A DNA stretch of 64,000 nucleotides from Pyxidicoccus sp. MSG2 (GCF_026626705.1 NZ_JAPNKC010000001.1:4774001-4838000); one strand, 5' to 3'. Counted from the stretch's first letter, positions 1-8,584 are shown. Program-made: numbers and translations. The notes: a model not told the origin generated them from the sequence alone.

Positions 1-1842
1 CAGCGAGATATTGCGGTCACCCGCGCCGCCCGCCAGCGGTCCCGGACGCCGCACGTGGGACGCCTGGAGCACGCCCATGCCGATGCCGCCGTGGATCTGC
101 CCCGCGGGGGCCAGGGACACGCCAGGGTTCGGCGCGCCGTTGCCGGAGTCCTGCGTGCCCGCCGCCACGATGATGGTGCCCGTGCCCGTCACCGAGACGC
201 TGCCGGTGGCGCGCAGCACCGTGCCGCTGGGGACGATGAGGGTGCCGCTGATGGTGATGTCGGTGAACTGCAGGTGGTGCCTGCCGGCCAGGGAGTTGAA
301 GCCCGACACGGTGGTCAGGTCCAGGGTGTTGCCGAACGCGACGTTGAACGAGCCGCCCGAGCCGTCACCGTAGACGCCGGTCGAACCCGCGGGGCCCTGC
401 GGACCCGTCGCGCCCGTCGCACCCGTGGCGCCCGTCGCGCCCGTCGCGCCCGTCGCGCCCTGGGCGCCCGTCGCACCCGCCGGACCCTGGATGCCCTGGG
501 GACCCTGGGCGCCGTTGCACACGTAGCGCGTCAGCGCGGCGTTGATTTCGCCCGCGTCCAGCGTGCCATTGTTGTTGGCGTCCGAGCCGAACTGGAGCCG
601 CGCGCCGCCGGTGGCGCAGTTGGCACCCGCGGGCTCGGCGGCGGTCGCCGCCACCGAGTGGAGGCCGGCCGCGCCCTGCGGGCCCTGCGGACCCTGGAGG
701 CCCTGGGGACCGGTGGCGCCCGTCGCTCCCTGGATGCCCTGCGGACCCTGGGCACCCTGCGGACCCGTCGCGCCCTGCGGGCCGGTGGCGCCCGTGGGGC
801 CCGTGTCGCCCGTGTCACCCTTCACGCCCTGGGCACCCTGCGGACCCTGGGCGCCCTGCGCACCCGTCGCGCCCGTCGCTCCCTGGATGCCCTGCGGACC
901 CTGGGGCCCGTTGCACACGTAGCGCGTCAGCGCGGCGTTGACTTCGCCCGCGTCCAGCGTGTCGTTGCGGTTGGTGTCGACGCCCGTCTCCAGCTTCACG
1001 CCGGAAGTGGCGCAGTTGGCGCCCGCGGGCTCCGTGGTGGTTTTCACCAGCGCGCTCAGGCCGACGTTGCCCTGGTTGCCCTGGGGGCCCTGCGGGCCCT
1101 GGGGACCGGTGTTGCCCGTGTCACCCTTGGCGCCCTGGGGACCGGTGGCGCCCTGGGGACCGGTGGCGCCGGTGTTGCCCGTGTCGCCCTTGTCGCCCTT
1201 GTCGCCCTTCAGACCCTGGATGCCCTGGGGACCGGTGGCGCCCTGCGGACCGGTGGCGCCGGTGTCGCCCGTGTCACCCTTGGCGCCCTGGGGACCGATG
1301 TTGCCCTGCGGGCCCTGGATGCCCTGGTCGCCGCGCAGGCCCTGCGGGCCCGTGGGACCTTCCGGACCGACGTCGCCGCGGTCGCCCTGCACGCCGTTGC
1401 ACAGGTGGCGCGTCAGGTCCGCGTCCACCTCGTCGTTGTCCAGCTCGCCGTCGCCGTCGGTGTCGATGCCCGCCTCGAACAGCACGCCGCCGGTGGCGCA
1501 GTTGGCGCCCGCGGCCTCCGCGCTGGTGCGCACCAGTGCGCTCAGGCCGGTGTCACCGCGCGGACCGCCCGCGGGGCCCTGGGGACCGGTGGGACCGATA
1601 TCTCCCTTATCGCCCTTCTCGCCCGCGGCGCCGGCCGCACCGGCCGCACCGTCCGCACCGTCCGAGCCAGCGGGACCCTGCTCACCCTGGGGGCCGCGCG
1701 CACCTGCGGGCCCCTGTGGACCCTGTGGACCCTGTGGGCCCTCCTTGCTTTCGTCGCACCCCGACAGCACCAGCAGCGCCGCCAGCGGGAGTGCCTTCAA
1801 GAACGTCCAATGGGTAGGGCGCCGCCAATTCACGTGAGCCAT
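1..1842 (-). CDS. Collagen-like Gly-X-Y repeat lipoprotein (5' part; runs off left edge)
   Basis: The frame opens at an ATG whose start is at 1842, about ten bases after AAGGAG, and stays open to base 1, so the C-terminus lies outside the window. The first 24 or so residues form a lipoprotein signal ending in the lipobox LSGC. Gly-X-Y triplets rich in GPQG, GPTG and GDTG follow. They are interrupted three times (about 1390-1530, 905-1065 and 515-670) by a roughly 50-residue module. Each module carries a GANCATGG-type Cys motif, an acidic loop (best copy DTDGDGELDNDEVD) and a second Cys (HLCNG or YVCNG). Beyond about residue 490 the triplets end and a Gly/Thr/Val-rich, probably beta-structured domain begins. 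I infer an outer-membrane-anchored fibrous surface protein, possibly Ca-binding through the acidic loops. The opposite strand is also open here because of the repeat composition. The protein sequence makes the minus strand convincing. Confidence 0.88.
   Translation of the reverse strand, partial: MAHVNWRRPTHWTFLKALPLAALLVLSGCDESKEGPQGPQGPQGPAGARGPQGEQGPAGSDGADGAAGAAGAAGEKGDKGDIGPTGPQGPAGGPRGDTGLSALVRTSAEAAGANCATGGVLFEAGIDTDGDGELDNDEVDADLTRHLCNGVQGDRGDVGPEGPTGPQGLRGDQGIQGPQGNIGPQGAKGDTGDTGATGPQGATGPQGIQGLKGDKGDKGDTGNTGATGPQGATGPQGAKGDTGNTGPQGPQGPQGNQGNVGLSALVKTTTEPAGANCATSGVKLETGVDTNRNDTLDAGEVNAALTRYVCNGPQGPQGIQGATGATGAQGAQGPQGAQGVKGDTGDTGPTGATGPQGATGPQGAQGPQGIQGATGATGPQGLQGPQGPQGAAGLHSVAATAAEPAGANCATGGARLQFGSDANNNGTLDAGEINAALTRYVCNGAQGPQGIQGPAGATGAQGATGATGATGATGATGATGPQGPAGSTGVYGDGSGGSFNVAFGNTLDLTTVSGFNSLAGRHHLQFTDITISGTLIVPSGTVLRATGSVSVTGTGTIIVAAGTQDSGNGAPNPGVSLAPAGQIHGGIGMGVLQASHVRRPGPLAGGAGDRNISL
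370..1740 (-). repeat. Collagen-like triplet-coding repeats with three ~50-codon inserted modules
   Basis: The DNA is a mosaic of near-identical 9-base units, read on the plus strand as variants of ccctggggaccggtggcgcc and ccctgcggaccc. Three modules each end in a conserved Cys-Asn-Gly. This low-complexity structure makes the region prone to repeat-number change and to spurious antisense frames. Confidence 0.85.
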
Positions 1843-2184
1843 CTTTAAGCATCTCCTTGTCGTGGGACTCAGTGCCGGGGGCCAGAGCAAGCCCCACGCC
1901 AGATCGCGGTCAGGGGTAGCCGCGCGCGTGCTTCAGCAATGAGGAGGCGATTGTGTATCGAGTCGACCCCGCAGGGCCATACCCCCCCTGCGCGTCCCCC
2001 TGGAACGCGGTTGCGTTTGGACCCGACGCGTTGGCCGCGACATGGGGCGAATCCAACCCGTCGTCCTCGAGGAACGCAGTTGCGTCTCGGCCGGACGCAC
2101 CGACCTGACGCGACACCCACGCAGGGCGGCGCACGCCCCTGTGGGTGACGCATCGCGACTCATGGAATCCCGACTTCGGGCGTG

Positions 2185-2200
2185 TGGCCGGTCCTTTGCT
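2185..2200 (+). promoter_or_regulatory. Candidate sigma-54 promoter of the tail-collar gene
   Basis: The sequence TGGCCGGTCCTTTGCT fits the sigma-54 consensus TGGCAC-N5-TTGCW at all but two positions. The invariant GG and GC are correctly spaced. It would start transcription near 2211, leaving a leader of about 90 bases before the GTG at 2304. Confidence 0.5.
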
Positions 2201-2242
2201 CAGCGAGCAGCCGACGTGCTCTGCTGCGTCTGAAACGCTCTT

Positions 2243-2293
2243 CAACTCAAGCTCCTCAACTCAAGCTCCTCAACTCAAGCTCCTCAACTCAAG
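2243..2293 (+). repeat. 14-base tandem repeat in the leader of the tail-collar gene
   Basis: The unit caactcaagctcct is present three times (2243-2256, 2257-2270, 2271-2284), followed by a partial fourth copy that runs into the ribosome binding site AAGGAAGG. The repeats are perfect and unlike the surrounding GC-rich sequence. Confidence 0.9.
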
Positions 2294-2303
2294 GAAGGTG
2301 TAC

Positions 2304-2837
2304 GTGTCCGAGCCATTCATCGGTCAGATCATGATGTTCGGTGGCAACTTCGCTCCGCGCGGCTGGGCGTTCTGCCAGGGGCAGCTGCTCTCCATCGCGC
2401 AGAACACCGCGCTCTTCTCCATCCTGGGCACCACCTACGGCGGCAACGGGCAGACGACGTTCGCCCTGCCGGACCTGCGGGGCCGGTATCCCATGCAGCC
2501 CGGCCAGGGCCCGGGCCTCTCGCCGCGCACGCTGGGCGAGCAGGGCGGTAGCGAGACGGTGACGCTGATTGCGAACCAGATGCCCGCGCATACCCACTCG
2601 CTGACGGCGAGCAACTCCGCGGCGGACCAGCCCATCCCCGAGGGCAACGTCACGGCCACGCGCATCGAGTCGGGCGTTCCGGTGAACTCCTACACCACGC
2701 CCAACAACATCAACACCACCATGGCGCCGAACTCCATCGGCATCGCCGGCGGCAGCCAGCCCCACAACAACATGTCGCCCTTCCTCTGCGTGAACTTCAT
2801 CATCGCGCTGGAAGGCATCTACCCGTCGCGCAACTGA
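2304..2837 (+). CDS. Phage tail collar domain / microcystin-dependent-protein-like protein
   Basis: This 177-residue protein begins at a GTG preceded by AAGGAAGG. Residues 1-60 (SEPFIGQIMMFGGNFAPRGW, then AFCQGQLLSI) and the following LFSILGTTYGG and FALPDLRGR motifs are the signature of the tail collar domain found in phage short-tail-fibre proteins. Bacterial homologues are often annotated as microcystin-dependent protein. The C-terminus, with GGSQPHNNMSPFL and FIIALEGIYPS, is typical of the family's end, so the protein is complete. There are no other phage genes nearby, so it is more likely a domesticated surface or fibre protein than part of a prophage. It is transcribed away from the collagen-like lipoprotein and has a likely sigma-54 promoter. 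Confidence 0.88.
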   Translation: MSEPFIGQIMMFGGNFAPRGWAFCQGQLLSIAQNTALFSILGTTYGGNGQTTFALPDLRGRYPMQPGQGPGLSPRTLGEQGGSETVTLIANQMPAHTHSLTASNSAADQPIPEGNVTATRIESGVPVNSYTTPNNINTTMAPNSIGIAGGSQPHNNMSPFLCVNFIIALEGIYPSRN

Positions 2838-2856
2838 AGTCGTCTTGAAACGACAC

Positions 2857-2895
2857 GGCGCGCCCCGCTCCCAGGCTTCGGGAGCGGGACGCGCC
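2857..2895. terminator. Stem-loop between convergent genes
   Basis: GGCGCGCCCCGCTCCC pairs with GGGAGCGGGACGCGCC across a 7-base loop. It lies between the stop at 2837 and the convergent stop at 2924, so it can serve both genes. There is no long T tract. Confidence 0.6.
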
Positions 2896-2923
2896 GGACG
2901 CTTCCCCCTCTACGCGGCTCCGA

Positions 2924-4837
2924 CTACGGCAGCGGCACGAGCCGGTCCACCGCCGCGGTGCCGGTGTACTGCGTGGGCGTGTTGAGGAAGCCCTTGAGCT
3001 GCACGCGCCAGGTGCCCGCCGCCGGGTGCGGAATCGACACCGACTCACCGGTGGAGGTGCCGTTGGCGCTGGAGCCCACCAGCTCGCCGTTGGGCCCGTA
3101 GACGTTCATGTCCAAATCGAGCGCCGGGTTGCCCCAGTCGGTGGTGATGCGCAGCGCGCTCGCGCCTTCGGGCACGACGACGCCGTGGTTGTCCTCGGCG
3201 GCCAGCAGCGTCACGTCCGCGACGGGGATGTTGATGCTGGTGTCCACGCTCCCCGTCCAGCCCGGCAGCATGGTTGTCTGCGTGGAGTAGCGCGTGCCCG
3301 CCGTCTCGGAGGCGACGCGCACCGCGGCGTACGCATCCGCGTAGCCGGCGCCCACCTCCCACACTTCGAGCTGGCGCGTGGTGCCGTCCGCGTTCTTCGC
3401 GAACATGGGCTTCGCGGTGGAGGTGAGCGCGGCGAGCACGCTGTCCATGTTCATCGCCGGGTTGACCTCCAGCATCAGCGCGATGACGCCGGCCAGGTGC
3501 GGGGTGGCCATGGAGGTGCCGGAGATGGACGCGTAGAAGGGCTCCGGGTGCAGCGCGTCCAGGCCGAGGTACGGCGGGACGATGGCCGGGTTGCCGGTGG
3601 TGGCGCGCGCCGCGACGATGTTCACCCCGGGCAGGGTGATGTCCGGGTGGTGGAGCGCGTCACCGGGCACGCCGCGGCTGGAGAAGTCCGCCAGCGCACC
3701 GGGCAAATCCTGGCTGACGAGCGGGTTGGTGGCCCCCATCGTGTCCTTGGCGGTGCCGGCCGCGACGGAGATGACACACGGCGAGGCGCTGTACGGGTTG
3801 AGCGTGTCCGCGTCCGGGCCCTCGTTGCCCGCGGCGAAGACGACGACGACGCCCAAATCATAGGCGCGCTTGCTGGCGATGGAGATGGGGTTGAACGGCG
3901 CGAAGCGGCCGGTGGTGCCCCACGAGTTGGAGATGACGCGGACGTTGTGCGTCTCGCGCACGTCCGGGTCCAGCAGGAAGTCGAAGCCCTCCACGCTGTA
4001 GAGGATGCTGATGGCCTCGCCGGCGCCCACGCCGAGCAGCGTCGCCCCCGGCGCCACGCCCTTGTACTTGCCACCGGAGCGCGCGCCCGAGCCGGCGATG
4101 GTGCTGGCGCAGTGCGTGCCATGTCCGCTCGTCAAGTCACTGTCCGGCACGTCCACGTAGAGCGCGCCGCCCACCGGCACGCCCGACACCGGGGCCACCA
4201 CCTTCACGTTGCGGGCGATGTTCGGGAAGTCGCCGTGCGTGCCGTCGATGCCGGAGTCGATGACGCCCACGCCGATGCCGGCGCCGGTGGCCTGGAAGGC
4301 GGTGCGCGCGGTGTCCGCGCCGATGTACGCCACGCTCTGGTCCAGGAAGTACTGCAGCGGCCGGTCCTCGTAGATGGAGAGCAGGCCCAGCGGCTGGAGC
4401 TGCGTGCGCAGCAGCGTCAGCACCAGCGGCGTGACCGGCAGCTTCACCACCACCATGGGCAGGGCCTTCAGCGTCCCCAGCCCCTTGCCGACCTGCAGCC
4501 CCAGGAGGCCGGACAGCGTCGTCACCGCGGGCGCCAGCGCCGCGTCGGTGTTGAAGGACAGGATGAGCGTGCGCGTGGTGCCGTCCGCCTTCAGCCCCGG
4601 GTCCACCACCGCCTGGGTCAGCGCGGACTGGGCCTGCGGGGTGGCGTAGAGCGCGGCGCAGGCACTGGGGGCGGCGGCCGTCGGGGACTCGACAATCTTC
4701 TTGGAGGTGCGGCTCGCGGCGGCGCGAACCGAGCCGGGTGCGGCCGACGGAGACACTGTCTCGGACGGCTGCCCCGAGCCGCATCCCAGTGCGGCACAGG
4801 TGGTGACGGCCCAGCCCAGCGACTTCAACCGCTTCAT
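2924..4837 (-). CDS. Secreted subtilisin-like serine protease (S8), probable lipoprotein
   Basis: This 637-residue protein has an N-terminal signal ending in ALGC, a lipobox-like site. After an Ala/Ser-rich linker comes a propeptide-like region, then the S8 catalytic domain. The Asp is in VIDSGIDGTHG (about residue 190), the His in SGHGTHCAS (about 237) and the Ser in ISGTSMATPHLAG (about 440). The oxyanion-hole Asn is in AAGNEGPD. The last 110 residues form a beta-rich domain (ALDLDMNVYGPNG, AAGTWRVQL) like pre-peptidase C-terminal domains. The triad is intact, so an active extracellular or surface protease is expected, fitting a predatory bacterium. The frame continues upstream of 4837, but the signal peptide fixes the start. 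It is divergent from the permease at 5015. Confidence 0.92.
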   Translation of the reverse strand: MKRLKSLGWAVTTCAALGCGSGQPSETVSPSAAPGSVRAAASRTSKKIVESPTAAAPSACAALYATPQAQSALTQAVVDPGLKADGTTRTLILSFNTDAALAPAVTTLSGLLGLQVGKGLGTLKALPMVVVKLPVTPLVLTLLRTQLQPLGLLSIYEDRPLQYFLDQSVAYIGADTARTAFQATGAGIGVGVIDSGIDGTHGDFPNIARNVKVVAPVSGVPVGGALYVDVPDSDLTSGHGTHCASTIAGSGARSGGKYKGVAPGATLLGVGAGEAISILYSVEGFDFLLDPDVRETHNVRVISNSWGTTGRFAPFNPISIASKRAYDLGVVVVFAAGNEGPDADTLNPYSASPCVISVAAGTAKDTMGATNPLVSQDLPGALADFSSRGVPGDALHHPDITLPGVNIVAARATTGNPAIVPPYLGLDALHPEPFYASISGTSMATPHLAGVIALMLEVNPAMNMDSVLAALTSTAKPMFAKNADGTTRQLEVWEVGAGYADAYAAVRVASETAGTRYSTQTTMLPGWTGSVDTSINIPVADVTLLAAEDNHGVVVPEGASALRITTDWGNPALDLDMNVYGPNGELVGSSANGTSTGESVSIPHPAAGTWRVQLKGFLNTPTQYTGTAAVDRLVPLP

Positions 4838-5014
4838 GTGGAGTACCCCGGCGAACGAGGCCCGGTGCATCCGGGCATGAAGATGTTGTGCATTGCCGTT
4901 GGGATTGGATCGCCGCGCCGCGGACGTCTGCTGTTGGACACCTCCGCGTCCGTGGCGGCGTGGGTGGGTATGGTTTTTCCACAGGTGCATGCCGACCCTG
5001 GACGCGGGAGGAAG

Positions 5015-6112
5015 ATGACCGCGGAGCGTGAAGTGGGAAGGCAGTCCTCGCAGGTGACGCTGAAGACGGCGTTCACCGTGTGCTTCGCCGTGCTGACCGT
5101 GGTGGCGCTGGTCGCGCTGGTGATGCGCACGACGGTGGCGCTCACCCTCACGGGCATCGCCATGCTGCTGGCGCTCGCGCTGGAGCACGGAGTGTCCTGG
5201 CTGGAGCGCAAGGGACTGCCGCGCATGCTGGCCATTGCGGTGGTGATGCTGGGGCTGCTGACGGCGATTGCCGCGCTCGCGCTGCTGGTGGTGCCCGCCG
5301 CGGTGGCGCAGGTGGACGCGCTGGTGGTCCAGTGGCCACACCTCTGGGCGGAGCTGCGCGACTCGCGCCTGTTCCGGCTGCTGAGCAGCCGGCTCTCCAC
5401 CCTGGGCTGGCCGCGCAAGCCGGAGGACGCCGCGTCCCACCTGGCCGGGGGGACGACGCTGCCGGAGCTGGTGGTGCTGGCGATTGGCGGAGTGGTGGGC
5501 CTGACGGGCGGAGCGCTCACCGTGTTCTTCCTGGTGGGCTTCATGCTGGCGTTCGGCGGCGGCATGCTGAAGCGCCTGCTGGACCTGGCGGGACCGGAGC
5601 ACCGGCTGCGCTATGTGCGCGTGCTGCGCAACGTGTACCGGGCCACCGGCGGCTACCTGGCCGGGCTCACGCTCATCTGCACCGTCAACGCCACGCTCAC
5701 CACCACGGTGCTGGCGGTGCTGGGCGTGCCGTACTTCCTGCCGCTGGGCATCGCGAGCGGCTTCTCCAGCATGGTGCCGTACGCGGGGCCGGTGATTGCC
5801 GGCGGCCTCATCACCCTGCTGACGTGGGCCACGGGCGGCATGTGGATGGCGCTCGGGGTGATGCTGTACTTCGTGCTGTACGGGCAGCTGGAGGGGAACG
5901 TGCTGGCGCCGCTCGTCTTCCGGCGCACGGTGCACGTCAACCCGCTCATCGTCCTGCTGGCGGTGCTCTTCTGCGCGGAGCTGGCCGGAGTGGTGGGCGC
6001 GATGGTCGCGGTGCCCGTCGCGGCCGCCGCGCAGATCATCACCCGCGAGGTGCTGAGCTTCCGCAAGGAGCGCCGGAGTGCGGCGAGTCCGGCCCCTCCG
6101 GACGCGGCGTGA
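5015..6112 (+). CDS. AI-2E family (PerM/UPF0118) membrane transporter
   Basis: The ATG follows GGGAGGAAG closely, giving a 365-residue protein of the usual family length. About eight membrane segments are visible: two near residues 20-60, one at about 70-95, then a soluble loop (about 100-145), then a C-terminal bundle. That bundle includes LVVLAIGGVVGLTGGALTV, the conserved MVPYAGPVIAGG motif and the terminal LAGVVGAMVAVPVAAA stretch. Family members export small molecules or ions. The AI-2 role holds only for a few, so no substrate is assigned. It is divergent from the subtilase and convergent with bioA. Long frames on both strands here are composition artefacts. Confidence 0.9.
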   Translation: MTAEREVGRQSSQVTLKTAFTVCFAVLTVVALVALVMRTTVALTLTGIAMLLALALEHGVSWLERKGLPRMLAIAVVMLGLLTAIAALALLVVPAAVAQVDALVVQWPHLWAELRDSRLFRLLSSRLSTLGWPRKPEDAASHLAGGTTLPELVVLAIGGVVGLTGGALTVFFLVGFMLAFGGGMLKRLLDLAGPEHRLRYVRVLRNVYRATGGYLAGLTLICTVNATLTTTVLAVLGVPYFLPLGIASGFSSMVPYAGPVIAGGLITLLTWATGGMWMALGVMLYFVLYGQLEGNVLAPLVFRRTVHVNPLIVLLAVLFCAELAGVVGAMVAVPVAAAAQIITREVLSFRKERRSAASPAPPDAA

Positions 6113-6163
6113 GGTGAGGAGCAGGCAGAGGGGGGCGCCTCCCGGAAGCGCGCCGAGACCGTC

Positions 6164-6219
6164 CTGTTCGGAAATGTCGGGGGGTTTGCGCGGCGAAATG
6201 TCCCGACATTTCCGAACAG
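6164..6219. repeat. Perfect 18-base inverted repeat between convergent genes
   Basis: CTGTTCGGAAATGTCGGG at 6164-6181 is exactly complementary to CCCGACATTTCCGAACAG at 6202-6219, with a 20-base spacer. A third gaaatgtc lies inside the spacer. It sits between the stops of the permease and bioA, so it could act as a bidirectional terminator. The length, perfection and lower GC also fit a dispersed palindromic element. Confidence 0.85.
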
Positions 6220-6241
6220 CATGCCCCTGGACGCGTCCGCC

Positions 6242-7591
6242 TCAGCCTCCCGCCACCTCGCGCAGTGACGCCTCCACTCCGGCGAGCAGCTCGTCCAGCG
6301 CGGCGTCCGGGAGGTTGAGCGCGGGGGCGATGTACACGGTGTCCCCGAGGGGCCGCAGGTAGAGCCCGCGTCGCCGGGCCGCCTCGTACACGCGCCAGCC
6401 GCCTCGCGCGAGGTAGCCGCCCCCACCGAGGTCCACCGCGCCCACCATGCCGAGCGCACGCGGGCGCACGAGCCCTGGAATCGTCTGGGCCATCCGCTCG
6501 AAGGCGGCCCGGATGCGCGGCGCCTTGCGCGCCACCTGCCCGAGCACGTCCTCGTCGCGGTACACGGCGAGCACCTCGCGCGCCACCGCCGCGCCCAGCG
6601 GATTCCCGCAGTACGAGTGCCCGTAGTACAGCGCCCGTTGCGGCGCGCCGAGGAAGCCGGAGAAGACGCGCTCGGACGCGAGCGTCGCGCCGAACGGCAG
6701 CAGCCCGCCGGAGAGCGCCTTCGCCAGGCACAGCAGGTCCGGCACCACGCCGGCCAGGTCCACCGCGAAGCGCGCGCCGGTACGGCCCAGGCCGGTGAAG
6801 ACCTCGTCGGCGATGAGGAAGGTATCCACCTCGCGGGTGGCCTCTCGCACCGCGCGCACGAAGTCCGGCGAGTACATCAACATGCCCGCGGCCCCTTGCA
6901 GCACGGGCTCCAGGATGACGCCGGCAATCTCGTCCGGGTGCGCGCGCAGGGCGGCCCGCACCTGCTCGAAGGCGCGCTCCCAGCCGCCCTCCTCCGCCGG
7001 AGACGGCACGTGCACCACGTCGAACAGGAGCGGGCCGAACACCTCGCGGAACAGCGGCACGCCGCCTACACTGGTGGCGCCAATCGTCTCGCCGTGGAAC
7101 GCGCCGGACAGGGTGATGAAGCGCGCGCGGCGGGGGCGCCCGTTCTGCGCCCAGTACTGAGCCGCCATCTTGATGGCCACCTCCACCGCCGTGCTGCCGT
7201 TGTCCGAGAAGAAGACGCGCGACAGCCGCTCGCCCGCCGGCAGCGAGGCCCGGTCCGAGCCCGGGGCGATGGCGGCCAGCTCCGCCGCGAGCAGCGCGGC
7301 CGGCTCATGGGTGACGCCGGCCAGCGAGACGTGCGGCAGGCGGCCCGCCTGCTCGGTGAGCGCCCGCACGAGCCTCGGGTGACGGTGGCCCAGCGTGGAC
7401 ACCCACCAGGAGCCGTTGGCGTCGAGGTACCGCTGGCCGTCCACGTCCCAGAAGTACGGCCCCTCCGAGCGGGCGACGACCATCGGGTCCGTCTCCGCGA
7501 TGTACGCCTCCATGGCGGTGTAGGGATGCCAGACGTGTCCCTTGTCCGACCTGACGATGTCTGCCCGTTCCACGCGTGCGCTCCGGGTCAT
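6242..7591 (-). CDS. bioA: Adenosylmethionine-8-amino-7-oxononanoate aminotransferase
   Basis: This 449-residue PLP enzyme converts KAPA to DAPA in biotin synthesis, using S-adenosylmethionine as amino donor. BioA-specific features are VWHPYTAMEAY near the N-terminus, NGSWWVSTLGHRHP, FFSDNGSTAVEVAIKMA, the FHGETIGATSVGG loop, LIADEVFTGLGRTG and the PLP-lysine segment CLAKALSGGLLPFGATL. HSYCGNPLGAA follows. The WH and WW pairs favour BioA over other class III aminotransferases. The ATG at 7591 has AAGGAGC upstream, and the frame extends further without a site. No other bio gene is in the window, so it is a stand-alone locus. Confidence 0.95.
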   Translation of the reverse strand: MTRSARVERADIVRSDKGHVWHPYTAMEAYIAETDPMVVARSEGPYFWDVDGQRYLDANGSWWVSTLGHRHPRLVRALTEQAGRLPHVSLAGVTHEPAALLAAELAAIAPGSDRASLPAGERLSRVFFSDNGSTAVEVAIKMAAQYWAQNGRPRRARFITLSGAFHGETIGATSVGGVPLFREVFGPLLFDVVHVPSPAEEGGWERAFEQVRAALRAHPDEIAGVILEPVLQGAAGMLMYSPDFVRAVREATREVDTFLIADEVFTGLGRTGARFAVDLAGVVPDLLCLAKALSGGLLPFGATLASERVFSGFLGAPQRALYYGHSYCGNPLGAAVAREVLAVYRDEDVLGQVARKAPRIRAAFERMAQTIPGLVRPRALGMVGAVDLGGGGYLARGGWRVYEAARRRGLYLRPLGDTVYIAPALNLPDAALDELLAGVEASLREVAGG

Positions 7592-7758
7592 GGGATGTTT
7601 GCTGCTCCTTGGAAGTGCCTCGTACCGCGAAAGACACGGCCACGGCACCGTGCGTCACGAGGGGTGGCACCCCGTTCTTCTGATGGAAACCTGAAGCCAG
7701 GGCCCGCTCTCCCGCCCTCTGTCACGCGGTTCGGGGCCGGCCATGACGCTGCCATGAC

Positions 7759-8577
7759 ATGGGGGGTGTTCCCTCACACATCATGGTCGTCATCGCCTTC
7801 TTCATTTCGCACTGGCTGCTCTGTGTCTTCTTCCAGAGCTTCTTCCAGCACCGCTACGCCGCGCACCGCATGTACACCATGGGTCCCCGCACGGAGCGGG
7901 TGGTGCACCTGCTGACGTACCTGGTGCAGGGCTCCTCGTACCTGTCGCCGCGCGCGTACGCCGTGCTGCACCGCGAGCACCACGCGTTCTCCGACACGGA
8001 GAAGGACCCGCACTCCCCCCACTTCTTCAAGGACGTGGGGCGGATGATGCTGCACACCAAGAAGCGCTACGAGGACTACTGCGCCGGGCGCGGTCAGCCC
8101 GAGGCCCGCTTCCTGGGTGGCTACCCGGAGTGGCCGCTGGTGGACGACACGCTGCGCACCTCGTGGTGGGCGACGCTGTTCTGGGTGGCGCTGTACACGG
8201 CCTTCTACGTGGCCTTCGCCACGTCGCCCTGGCAGTTCCTGCTGCTGCCCATCCACTTCCTGATGGGCCCGGTGCACGGCGCCATCGTCAACTGGTGCGG
8301 GCACAAGTACGGCTACCGGAACTTCAACAGCACCGACAAGTCGCGCAACACGCTGCCGGTGGAGGTGCTGTGCATGGGTGAGCTGTTCCAGAACAACCAC
8401 CACAAGTACGGCAGCAGCCCGAACTTCGCGGCCCGCAGGTTCGAGGTGGACCCCACGTGGCAGGTGATGCGCGTGCTGGCGAAGCTGGGCGTCATCCGCA
8501 TCGCCACCCCGCAGCGCGCCGTCTGGCCGGAGCCCCGCGAGGCCGCTCGCGAGGCCGGGTCGGCCCAGGCCGCCTGA
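7759..8577 (+). CDS. Membrane fatty acid (acyl-CoA/acyl-lipid) desaturase
   Basis: About 272 residues. An alternative start is the ATG at 7783, and neither has a strong ribosome binding site. The three histidine boxes of the di-iron desaturase superfamily are present: HRYAAH (about residue 33), HREHH (about 75) and QNNHHKYG (about 215). An extra His is in WCGHKYGYRN. Membrane segments flank them (IAFFISHWLLCVFF, SWWATLFWVALYTAFYVAF, FLLLPIHFLMGPVHGAIV). It should introduce a double bond into an acyl chain at the cytoplasmic membrane. It is divergent from bioA and stands alone. Confidence 0.92.
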   Translation: MGGVPSHIMVVIAFFISHWLLCVFFQSFFQHRYAAHRMYTMGPRTERVVHLLTYLVQGSSYLSPRAYAVLHREHHAFSDTEKDPHSPHFFKDVGRMMLHTKKRYEDYCAGRGQPEARFLGGYPEWPLVDDTLRTSWWATLFWVALYTAFYVAFATSPWQFLLLPIHFLMGPVHGAIVNWCGHKYGYRNFNSTDKSRNTLPVEVLCMGELFQNNHHKYGSSPNFAARRFEVDPTWQVMRVLAKLGVIRIATPQRAVWPEPREAAREAGSAQAA

Positions 8578-8584
8578 CGTCTCC

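Larger units (their letters stand above)
1843..2303. other. 461-base divergent intergenic region
   Basis: This separates the collagen-like lipoprotein from the tail-collar gene. It contains the lipoprotein's ribosome binding site (1843-1856), a sigma-54-like promoter (2185-2200) and a 14-base tandem repeat (2243-2293). A short direct repeat, ggaacgc(g/a)gttgcgt, occurs at 2002-2016 and 2071-2085. No convincing coding frame was seen. Confidence 0.6.

Noticed and set aside
55-1848. Plus-strand open frame of about 597 codons opposite the collagen-like gene
   Set aside because: It is the antisense of Gly-Pro-rich repeats. The translation is Arg/Ala low complexity, and the minus strand has a lipobox, ribosome site and meaningful modules.
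1910-2245. Minus-strand frame of 111 codons in the first intergenic region
   Set aside because: No ribosome binding site, no recognisable domain, and it crosses the likely sigma-54 promoter. Treated as chance.
2304-2837. Tail-collar gene as a sign of a prophage or injection system
   Set aside because: No capsid, baseplate, sheath, terminase or integrase genes nearby. Stand-alone homologues are common in bacteria.
3026-5014. Long plus-strand extension upstream of the permease
   Set aside because: Antisense to the subtilase, Arg/Gly/Val low complexity. The permease start at 5015 has a strong ribosome site.
4838-5935. Minus-strand extension upstream of the subtilase
   Set aside because: Antisense to the permease. 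The signal peptide fixes the start at 4837.
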